Of a stretch of DNA of 64,000 nucleotides, positions 43,499-52,100 are shown in pieces. The translations under genes were made by a program, and so were the position numbers. Positions within the stretch are counted from its first letter, which is position 1, and every line of letters begins with the position of its first letter. The notes beneath the pieces are model-generated. The model was given only the letters and a program-made list of their open reading frames with translations. It did not search any database and was not told the origin of the DNA. Origin of the DNA: CAYRQP01 sp964426545 (GTDB lineage Bacteria > Fermentibacterota > Fermentibacteria > Fermentibacterales > JCC-6); contig CAYRQP010000002.1 of assembly GCA_964426545.1 (NCBI GenBank), positions 1-64,000 of the forward strand, given 5' to 3'.

Positions 43499-44186
43499 GA
43501 GATTCTCGAAAATGAAAGAGTCTGTCGATCACACTGTGATGTATTCACTGGAAGATACCGTGAAGATGCTGAAAGAACTTGCAACAGCAGGTTTTAATGA
43601 AACAGTAGAAATGGCGGTATCCCTGAATGTCAACCCAAAGCATGCAGATCAAATGGTAAGAGGAACCTGTATCCTGCCAAATGGAACAGGCCGCGAAGTC
43701 AAGGTTCTTGTATTTGCGACTGGTGAGTTGGCGGAGCAAGCTAAAGAAGCCGGAGCTGATTACGTAGGCGATGAGGATTTAGGTACAAAGATAGAGGGTG
43801 GCTGGCTCGACTTCGATGTTGTTATTGCCAGTCCCGATATGATGCGCATTGTCGGAAAACTCGGACGCGTTCTTGGACCCAGGGGGCTTATGCCTAATCC
43901 AAAGACAGGCACGGTTACCGCTGATGTCGAGAATGCTGTTCTCGAGGCAAAAGCCGGGAAAATCAGTTTCAAGGTCGACAAGCAGGGCAATCTTCATGTT
44001 CCACTCGGGAAAGTTAATTTCGAAGAGAATGCCATTATCGAAAACACACTGGCATTTATCGATACCGTAATGCAGTTGCGTCCCGGAGCAGTTAAGGGGC
44101 GATATATGCAGAAGGTATCGATGTCTTCCACCATGGGTCCGGGAATCAGAGTAGATATATCTGATCTCCAGGCTCACCTGAAATAG
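43482..44186 (+). CDS. rplA: Large ribosomal subunit protein uL1
   Basis: A 234-residue L1 of the ribosomal L1 stalk, and a translational repressor in model bacteria. Seen: the SLEDTVKMLKELATAGFNETVEM N-terminal segment, GRVLGPRGLMPNPKTGTV and GKISFKVDKQGNLHVPLGK. ATG 43482 inside the rplK end is the correct start (GGAG just upstream). The longer frame from 43437 is only read-through of L11 sequence. Confidence 0.97.
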   Translation: MPRKSKRFSKMKESVDHTVMYSLEDTVKMLKELATAGFNETVEMAVSLNVNPKHADQMVRGTCILPNGTGREVKVLVFATGELAEQAKEAGADYVGDEDLGTKIEGGWLDFDVVIASPDMMRIVGKLGRVLGPRGLMPNPKTGTVTADVENAVLEAKAGKISFKVDKQGNLHVPLGKVNFEENAIIENTLAFIDTVMQLRPGAVKGRYMQKVSMSSTMGPGIRVDISDLQAHLK

Positions 44187-44197
44187 GCGGTGAATGA

Positions 44198-44728
44198 ATG
44201 GCAAAGACAAGAGAACGCAAAGAAGAACGGATTAGTAAACTGACAGAAGATTTCTCGGATGTAGGCTCAGTGGTATTTACGGACTATACCGGGATTAATG
44301 TAGAGTTGATGACTGAATTGCGCAGGGAGATGCGGGAAAATCAGGTTGTGTTTACTATTGTGAAGAATACATTACTGAACAGGATTTTCGCAGATATTGG
44401 AATAGACTCGAAGGAAGATGTTTATTCACTGATGGAAGGACCTACTGCAATAGCCTATGGCTCCGACGAAGTTACTCCGGTGAAGATCATTAGCAAATTT
44501 TCCAAAGCCAACAAGGGACTTTTGAAAATTAAAGGCGGGTTTGTGGCCGGAGAGAGTTTCAATGTCGAAAAAATGACAAAATTAGCCAACATTCCAGGCA
44601 GAGAAGTTCTCATGGCAAAACTGCTTGGTTCCATGCAGTCTCCGCTTCAGGGATTTGTTTCGGTTTCCGGTGGTATCATACGGAAATTCCTGTATGCCCT
44701 CAACGCAGTAAAAGAAAGTGAAGAATAA
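44198..44728 (+). CDS. rplJ: Large ribosomal subunit protein uL10
   Basis: A 176-residue L10, base of the L7/L12 stalk. The N-terminal RNA-binding domain has FSDVGSVVFTDYTGINVELMTELRREMRE and VVFTIVKNTLLNRI. The C-terminal helix binds L7/L12 dimers. It lies 11 bp after rplA, leaving no space for the long L10 leader known in E. coli. Confidence 0.96.
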   Translation: MAKTRERKEERISKLTEDFSDVGSVVFTDYTGINVELMTELRREMRENQVVFTIVKNTLLNRIFADIGIDSKEDVYSLMEGPTAIAYGSDEVTPVKIISKFSKANKGLLKIKGGFVAGESFNVEKMTKLANIPGREVLMAKLLGSMQSPLQGFVSVSGGIIRKFLYALNAVKESEE

Positions 44729-44743
44729 CAACAATAAGATCAG

Positions 44744-44757
44744 CGGGGTGTTCCCCG
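44744..44757 (+). promoter_or_regulatory. Hairpin between rplJ and rplL
   Basis: CGGGG-TGTT-CCCCG, 10 bp before the rplL SD. It may protect or pause the transcript and help raise rplL output above rplJ. There is no T tract for a terminator. Confidence 0.45.
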
Positions 44758-44775
44758 TAAACAATGGAGGAAAAA

Positions 44776-45156
44776 ATGACAGAAATAAAGAAGGCTGATA
44801 TAATCGAAGCCATATCCAACATGAAAGTACTCGAACTTGCTGAACTTGTCGAAGAAATGGAAGAGAAATTCGGCGTTTCAGCAGCAGCTCCGGCCGCTGC
44901 TGTAGTAGCAGTCCCGACAGAAGGTGCTGACAAAGGTGATGAACAGTCAGAGTTTGATATTATTCTTGAAGATTTCGGAGCGAAGAAAATTCCAATCATC
45001 AAGATTGTTAAGGAAGAGCTAGAACTCAACCTTCAGGAAGCAAAGAAACTCGTTGACGATGTCCCCTCGAAATTACGCGAAGATGTGAGTAAGGAAGAGG
45101 CGGAAGCTTTCAAGAAGAAACTCGAAGAAGCCGGCGCTACCGTCAAACTTCAATAA
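44776..45156 (+). CDS. rplL: Large ribosomal subunit protein bL12 (L7/L12)
   Basis: A 126-residue stalk protein. The N-terminal dimer domain has ADIIEAISNMKVLELAELVEEMEEKFGV. An Ala/Pro-rich hinge follows (AAAPAAAVVAVP). The C-terminal factor-binding domain has FDIILEDFGAKKIPIIKIVKEELELNLQEAKKLVDDVP. I use ATG 44776 after the GGAGG SD rather than ATG 44764, which overlaps that SD. Confidence 0.97.
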   Translation: MTEIKKADIIEAISNMKVLELAELVEEMEEKFGVSAAAPAAAVVAVPTEGADKGDEQSEFDIILEDFGAKKIPIIKIVKEELELNLQEAKKLVDDVPSKLREDVSKEEAEAFKKKLEEAGATVKLQ

Positions 45157-45166
45157 CATCTACTGC

Positions 45167-45209
45167 AATACTGCAAAAGCGGGAAGGACGATGTCTTTCC
45201 CGCAGTATT
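45167..45209 (+). promoter_or_regulatory. Long hairpin in the rplL-rpoB intergenic region
   Basis: An 11-bp stem (GCGGGAAGGAC / GTCTTTCCCGC, one G-U pair, GAT loop, 45179-45203) sits inside an outer AATACT/AGTATT pairing. No T tract follows. The same gap in E. coli holds an attenuator and an RNase III site that set rpoBC expression below rplJL, and this hairpin may do a similar job. Confidence 0.6.
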
Positions 45210-45276
45210 CTGCACGCAATATTTTATACGGTTTCTACGGAATTTCATACCGTTTACAGCATGATAGGAGTAAACA

Positions 45277-48200
45277 GTGAAGGATAAAAGACCGATAAGA
45301 AATTATGCACGGGTTGAACCTGTAATTGACATTCCGGACCTTCTGAAAATCCAGCGCGAATCCTTCGACAGTTTCCTGCAAAACGATGTTCCCAAAGACG
45401 AACGGCTCCCTCAGGGGCTTGAGAAGATATTCAGGGATATATTCCCAATTGAAAGCAACAACAAAGAATATTCGCTGGAATATGTGAACTACGAACTCGG
45501 GCACCCCAAGTACTCGACTCAGGAAGCCCTGAATAAGGGGCTTACCTACTCCGTGCCATTGACTGCAATGCTCAGACTGATAATCAGAACTCCGCTCGAT
45601 GAGTCCGCAGACAGTAAAAATACAGAGGTATGGAAAGTTCTGAGGGGAATAGACAGTGCTGTATTTCTTGGTGAACTGCCGACAATGACAGAGACCGGCT
45701 CGTTTATTATCAATGGTGCTGAAAGAGTCATTGTAAGCCAGCTGCACAGAAGCCCGGGTGTGTTTTTCGAAGAAAAGACCATGCTCAGGGGACCTACGAA
45801 TCTATCAGCAAGGGTAATACCATCCAGGGGTTCGTGGATTGATATAAAAATCGATGCAAATGACATTCTCTATGCAAATATCGATAAAAGAACAAAGCGG
45901 ATTCCGATAACTATGCTTCTGAGAGCACTTGGTTTGTCGACAGATGCAGAAATTCTTGCTGCGTTCTATCCTACTGTGGAACTGGATATTAGCAAGGTGC
46001 TGGGACGAAAATCATCTGATGCAGATGATGATTCTCCGGAAAGTAAAACCAACATCATAGAACTTACACTCAAATCATTTGCTGATGACATCATTGACCC
46101 GGAAACGGGTGAGTTGCTTGCCGCCTGTGATGAACCGGTTGAAAGCGAAGAAAAGGTAGAAATGCTTGCCGAACACGGTATCACCAAAATAAAATTTCTG
46201 GGATCCCGACATGAATCGAGTGACTTTGCAGGAATAAGGAAAACTCTGATTAAAGAATCGTCCAACCTTGGAGCCGGTGTCGAGAAAAATGAAGACTCGG
46301 CAACAATGTGGATCTATGAAGCACTCAGGGGAACGGAAGCTCCCAACATAGATCATGCACGGAGTTATCTACGATCGATGTTCTTCGATTCAAAGAGGTA
46401 CAATCTCAGTGAAGTAGGCAGATACAAACTCAATGAACGTCTGAACATCAGTACTTCCATGGAAAAGCTGACCCTGACTGTCGCTGATTTTGTTTCAATC
46501 GTCGACAATCTGATGCTGCTTCGAGAAGGTCTGAATACTTCAGATGATATCGATCATCTCGGCAATCGTCGGGTGAGAACAGTCGGAGAACTTCTCGGAC
46601 TTGAGTTTTCAAAGGGACTTGGGAGAATGGCAAGGACAATAAAGGACAAGATGGGGCATACCGATAAAGAAAAACTGACACCGCATGCCCTTGTCAATTC
46701 GAGGACGCTCTCGAGTGTGATTAAGAGTTTCTTTGGGTCCAACCAGCTCTCTCAATTCATGGAGCAAACGAACCCAATTGCTGAACTCACACATAAACGA
46801 AGACTCAGTGCACTCGGACCTGGCGGACTGACACGGGAAAGAGCCGGATTCGATGTACGCGATGTGCATCATACACACTATGGCAGAATTTGTCCCGTCG
46901 AGACGCCGGAAGGCCCGAACATCGGGCTCATTACAACTTTGTCGATGTTTGCCACAATAAACCGTTTTGGTTTTCTTGAATCTCCATACAGGAGAGTAAT
47001 CGACGGAAGGGTAACCGATGAAGTTGTTTACCTCTCGGCTGACAGAGAAGACAGGATGATAATTGCAGAAGCAGATTCTGAGATAGATAAGAACGGATAT
47101 CTGGCAAATGACCTGATAAGAACACGAAAGGCAGCCACCTTTCCAATGGTTTCTCCCGAAAAGGTGGACTTCATCGATGTAAGTCCAAAACAGCTGGTGG
47201 GCGTATCGGCATCTTTGATTCCATTCCTCGAACACGATGATGCGAACAGGGCTTTGATGGGTTCGAACATGCAGCGTCAGGCAGTTCCGCTCCTTTACCC
47301 TCACGCTCCTTTTATAGGAACAGGAATGGAAAGACGGGCTGCAAGGGATTCAGGAGCACTGGTGGTGGCTGAGAGAGCAGGACAGGTTGTCTATGCAGAT
47401 TCACAGAAAGCAGTTATCAAATCCGATACAGGGAAGAGCGAATTCAATATTTTCGATTCCTATTGTTTCAAGAACTTCATAAGAACAAATCAGGATACCT
47501 GTCTTAACCAGAGACCTCTCGTTCGGATCGGAGACAAGGTGAAAAGGGGGTCAGTCATAGGTGATGGAATTTCGACCGATGACGGAAGGCTCGCTCTCGG
47601 AGTGAACGCACTCGTCGCTTTCGTTCCGTGGAACGGGTACAACTATGAGGATGCCATAGTTGTCAGCGAACGGCTTATCAAGGATGATATTTTTGCCTCG
47701 CTGCACATTGTGGAAGAGGAAGTTCAGTTCAGGGAGACCAAACTTGGTCCCCAGGAACTTACAAGAGAACTTCCGGAGAAGGAATCCAATGCACTGGAAT
47801 TGAGACATCTCGATGAAGATGGAATAGTAAAAATAGGCTCGAGAGTAAAAGAGCGTGATATCCTGGTTGGCAGAATCACTCCGGCCGGAGAGAAAGAACT
47901 TTCACCCTCAGAACGTCTTATTAGAGCAATATTTGGGAAAAAAGCAGGTGATATCAAAGATGTATCTCTTAAAGCGTCTACCGGCATGGATGGATATGTA
48001 ACTGATGTCAAGGTGTTTTCGAGGAAAGACAGTTCAGAGAGAACACTTAGAGAAATCGACATAAAAAGCGACCACCTCAGGGAAAGTATTTTAGAACGGA
48101 AAAATCGCCTGGAAAAAGAACTGGACGATGTGCTGACAGAAGCTCTCAAAGACATGAAAGCAGTAAATATCGTTGACAGGAATACAGGCGAACAGATCGT

Positions 48201-49149
48201 TCCCGCAGGCAGGAAGATAACAAAATCGTTGCTGAAGAAGATTGATTTTACAGAGATAGACAAGAACCAACAACTGATAGAAGACCTTCAGAAAGATGAC
48301 GAAATCCGCCAGATAATGAAGAAGGCATCTACTGAACTTCGAAAGTTGGACAACGAACAAGAGGGTGGACTTGAAAAACTGCAGCGAGGAGATGACCTCC
48401 CGGCCGGAGTCATCAAGACGGTAAAAGTCACAATTGCAAAACGCCGAAACCTTCAGGTAGGTGACAAAATGGCAGGACGGCACGGCAACAAGGGAGTGGT
48501 CAGTATAGTCGTTCCTGTTGAAGATATGCCGTTCCTCCCTGATGGAACTCCCATCGACATATGTCTGAATCCTCTGGGTGTACCCAGTAGAATGAATGTC
48601 GGGCAGATAATGGAAACAAATCTGGGAATGGCAGCGGGAAAAGTGGGTTACGACGTAGAAACCCCTGTTTTCGATTCTGCCACAAATGAGCAGATTGGCG
48701 ATGCCCTCAAGGAAGCTGGACTGGATACAGACGGAAAGACTGTTCTTTACGACGGAAAGACCGGAGATGCGTTTGATCAGCGAGTGACGGTCGGCATTAT
48801 GTATATGATGAAACTCAATCACCAGGTAGATGATAAAATTCACGCCAGATCAACAGGTCCATATGCCATGGTAACCCAGCAGCCCCTCGGCGGAAAAGCC
48901 CAAAACGGTGGACAGCGGCTTGGGGAGATGGAAGTCTGGGCTCTTGAAGCTTATGGAGCTGCAAATTGTCTTAAAGAAATGCTCACAATAAAATCAGATG
49001 ATATAGACGGACGTGACAGAGCCTTCAGTGCAATGGTCAATAACAAACCCATACCGACTTCACTGATACCGGAATCCTTCAATGTTCTTAGAAATGAGAT
49101 GAGGAGTCTGGCTCTCGATGTTGAACTTATCCGTGAGGAGGAGGAATAA
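45277..49149 (+). CDS. rpoB: RNA polymerase beta subunit
   Basis: A 1290-residue beta subunit starting at GTG 45277 (TAGGAG upstream). Lobes, fork, flap and the C-terminal anchor (MAGRHGNKGVVS, QPLGGKAQNGGQRLGEMEVWALEAYGAA) are complete. The rifampicin pocket reads SQLSQFMEQTNP...THKRRLSALGPGG. Residues equivalent to E. coli Asp516 and Asn518 are Glu and Thr. Long acidic loop near residues 245-265 (SSDADDDSPESK). It forms the catalytic core with the beta' subunit encoded 2 bp downstream. Confidence 0.97.
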   Translation: MKDKRPIRNYARVEPVIDIPDLLKIQRESFDSFLQNDVPKDERLPQGLEKIFRDIFPIESNNKEYSLEYVNYELGHPKYSTQEALNKGLTYSVPLTAMLRLIIRTPLDESADSKNTEVWKVLRGIDSAVFLGELPTMTETGSFIINGAERVIVSQLHRSPGVFFEEKTMLRGPTNLSARVIPSRGSWIDIKIDANDILYANIDKRTKRIPITMLLRALGLSTDAEILAAFYPTVELDISKVLGRKSSDADDDSPESKTNIIELTLKSFADDIIDPETGELLAACDEPVESEEKVEMLAEHGITKIKFLGSRHESSDFAGIRKTLIKESSNLGAGVEKNEDSATMWIYEALRGTEAPNIDHARSYLRSMFFDSKRYNLSEVGRYKLNERLNISTSMEKLTLTVADFVSIVDNLMLLREGLNTSDDIDHLGNRRVRTVGELLGLEFSKGLGRMARTIKDKMGHTDKEKLTPHALVNSRTLSSVIKSFFGSNQLSQFMEQTNPIAELTHKRRLSALGPGGLTRERAGFDVRDVHHTHYGRICPVETPEGPNIGLITTLSMFATINRFGFLESPYRRVIDGRVTDEVVYLSADREDRMIIAEADSEIDKNGYLANDLIRTRKAATFPMVSPEKVDFIDVSPKQLVGVSASLIPFLEHDDANRALMGSNMQRQAVPLLYPHAPFIGTGMERRAARDSGALVVAERAGQVVYADSQKAVIKSDTGKSEFNIFDSYCFKNFIRTNQDTCLNQRPLVRIGDKVKRGSVIGDGISTDDGRLALGVNALVAFVPWNGYNYEDAIVVSERLIKDDIFASLHIVEEEVQFRETKLGPQELTRELPEKESNALELRHLDEDGIVKIGSRVKERDILVGRITPAGEKELSPSERLIRAIFGKKAGDIKDVSLKASTGMDGYVTDVKVFSRKDSSERTLREIDIKSDHLRESILERKNRLEKELDDVLTEALKDMKAVNIVDRNTGEQIVPAGRKITKSLLKKIDFTEIDKNQQLIEDLQKDDEIRQIMKKASTELRKLDNEQEGGLEKLQRGDDLPAGVIKTVKVTIAKRRNLQVGDKMAGRHGNKGVVSIVVPVEDMPFLPDGTPIDICLNPLGVPSRMNVGQIMETNLGMAAGKVGYDVETPVFDSATNEQIGDALKEAGLDTDGKTVLYDGKTGDAFDQRVTVGIMYMMKLNHQVDDKIHARSTGPYAMVTQQPLGGKAQNGGQRLGEMEVWALEAYGAANCLKEMLTIKSDDIDGRDRAFSAMVNNKPIPTSLIPESFNVLRNEMRSLALDVELIREEEE

Positions 49150-49151
49150 TC

Positions 49152-52100
49152 ATGGCAGTTCGAAACGATGTCAGCAGAAATGCCAAGGGTCCCTTTGACT
49201 TCAAGGGTATTAAGATAAGTCTTGCTTCTCCGGAGAATATTCGGGAATGGTCAGAAGGAGAAGTAACTCAGGCTGAGACCATAAACTATAGAAGCCATAA
49301 ACCCGAGCCAGAAGGTCTGTTCTGTGAAAAGATATTCGGACCCGTCAGGGACTGGGAGTGCATGTGCGGTAAATTCAAGAGAGTGAGAAACAAGGGAATT
49401 GTATGTGACAGATGCGGGGTTAAGGTAACACATTCCCGTGTCCGCCGTGAGCGGATGGGACATATAGAACTTGCAGTCCCCGTTGTTCATATCTGGTACT
49501 TCAAATCCAGAAAAATATCGAAAATTCTGAATATCACGAACTCGAATCTTGAAAGAACCCTGTACTATGAATCGCTGATAGTCATAAAGTCGGAACATCC
49601 GGATATCACTCAGGGTACCGTACTCTCAACTGACGAGTATCATCAGGCGAAAGAAGACTATGGAGATGTATTCAAAGTAGGAATGGGGGCGGAAGCCGTA
49701 CTTACCCTTATTCGTGATATCAACCTTGAAGAATTGGCTGCATCCCTGCGGACGACCATTGCAAACGAGACAACCGCATCACACAGACAAAAAAGTATAA
49801 AGCGTTTGAAGGAAGTTGAGGCTTTCAGACTTTCTACTGAAGACAATAAACCGGAATGGATGTTCATTAAAGTACTGCCGGTACTTCCTCCGGATCTTCG
49901 ACCGCTTGTTCCTCTTGATGGCGGCAGATTCGCATCCAGTGATCTGAATGACCTTTACAGAAGAGTAATCAACAGGAATAACAGATTGAAAAGACTACTT
50001 GACCTGCAGGCACCTGATGTAATTCTCAGAAACGAAAAGCGAATGCTGCAGGAGGCCGTGGACGCTGTACTTGACAATTCTTCCAGAAGAAAACCTGTCA
50101 AGGGTGCCGGCATGCGTCCGCTAAGGAGTCTCTCTGACTTGCTGAAGGGAAAAAAGGGGCGATTTCGTCAGAATCTTCTCGGGAAACGTGTCGACTATTC
50201 AGGAAGAAGTGTAATTGTCGTAGGTCCCGATCTTAAACTTCATCAATGCGGAATCCCGAAAATGATGGCACTGGAACTCTTCAAACCATTTATCATTGCC
50301 AGACTGCATGCTGACAGCAACATGGGTATTACCATCAGGGAAGCTCAGACTAAATGGGAGAATCACGATCCTGCTGTATGGCCGGTTCTCGAGCAGGTTA
50401 TTCAGAATCACCCTGTATTGCTGAACAGAGCACCGACACTTCACCGTCTTGGCGTACAGGCTTTCGAGCCGGTTCTTATTGAAGGAAAGGCTATACAGCT
50501 TCATCCTCTGGCATGTGCTGCCTTCAACGCTGACTTCGACGGTGACCAGATGGCTGTTCATGTCCCGTTGTCGACGGAAGCCCAGATAGAAGCGAGAGTA
50601 CTTATGCTTGGAAGCACCAATATTCTGAGACCCGCAAGCGGAGAGCCAGTTGCAGCACCAAGTCAGGATATGGTAATAGGTATTTACTATCTAACCAAAC
50701 CAATGCCGGGTGCGAAGGGAGAAGGAATGCTCTTCTTTTCGAAGAGTGAGGTAAGAGCAGCTCTCGATGCCGGGAAAGTAGACCTTCATGCGAAGATCAA
50801 GATCAAAGGCGTTAATGTTCTGACCGAGCACAATGGCGATGAAGTTAGAAAGCCTGCATTCTGGAAAGACTATACTACCGTTGGGCAAGTAGTGTTCAAT
50901 GAGATAGTTCCCGATAAACTCGGATACATCCTGGCAAACGCCCGAATTCCGCACGAGCAGATATTTTCCAAGAAAGGTATCAGTGCACTAGTAAGTCGGT
51001 GTTTCAGCGAAGTTGGTTCAGTGGAAACAGCAATAATGCTTGATAATCTCAAGGATTTAGGTTTTCACTATGCAACTACATCCGGGCTTACAATCGGTAT
51101 GGATGATATGCGGATTCCGGTGGGAAAAGCTGAGTTGATCCGAAAAGCAAGAGAACAGATAAGAGCCATTGAAATAAGCAATAGAAACGGTGAACTCACA
51201 GAAGCTGAACGATATAACAGGGTTATCGATACCTGGGCGAAAGTGACAGACGCTATTTCAGTTGCCATGATGGAAGGATTAAGTCACGAAAATCACGGCT
51301 TCAATCCAATTTTCATGATGGCGAATTCAGGGGCAAGGGGAAGCAAGGACCAGATGAAACAGCTTGCCGGTATGCGCGGTCTTATGGCAAAACCGACTAA
51401 GAAGATGATAGGAGAACTTGGTGAGACCATTGAGACTCCGATTATTTCTTCCCTTAAAGAGGGACTTTCGGTTATCGAATATTCCATTTCGACCCACGGT
51501 GCCCGAAAGGGTCTTGCAGATACTGCACTGAAGACAGCGGACGCAGGTTACCTGACCAGAAGACTCGTTGATGTCTGTCAGGATGTCATTATCAGAACCG
51601 AGGATTGCGGAACAGTTCTCGGAAGAGTAATTACTGACCTGAAGGATGGCGAAAAGATAATTGAGCCCCTTAAGGACCGTATTCTCGGTAGAATTGCTGC
51701 AGAGACTATTTATGCACCGGGCAGCGAAGAGGTGATATGTATTGCAGGTCAGGAGATAACTCCGGTTCTTGCATCGAAAATAGACGAAACAGGCATAGAA
51801 TCCGTCAGGATAAGAAGTGTACTCACCTGTCAGGCAAAACGGGGACTATGTGCCAAATGTTACGGGTGGGACCTTTCCCGCAACAGAATGGTGACGATAG
51901 GAGAAGCAGTAGGTGTAATTGCCGCTCAGAGTATTGGTGAGCCGGGTACTCAGCTCACCCTTCGGACCTTCCATACAGGTGGAGTCGCAGGCCGGGAGGC
52001 AAGGGAATCAGATGTTGTTGCAAGACACCCCGGAAGAATAAGTTACAGGAATTACTATAATGTAAGATATGAGAACGAAGCCGGCGAGGAGACTACAATA

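Noticed and set aside
46609..47304. 231-residue minus-strand frame inside rpoB
   Set aside because: It lies antisense to strongly conserved rpoB sequence, has no family resemblance, and is a codon-bias shadow.
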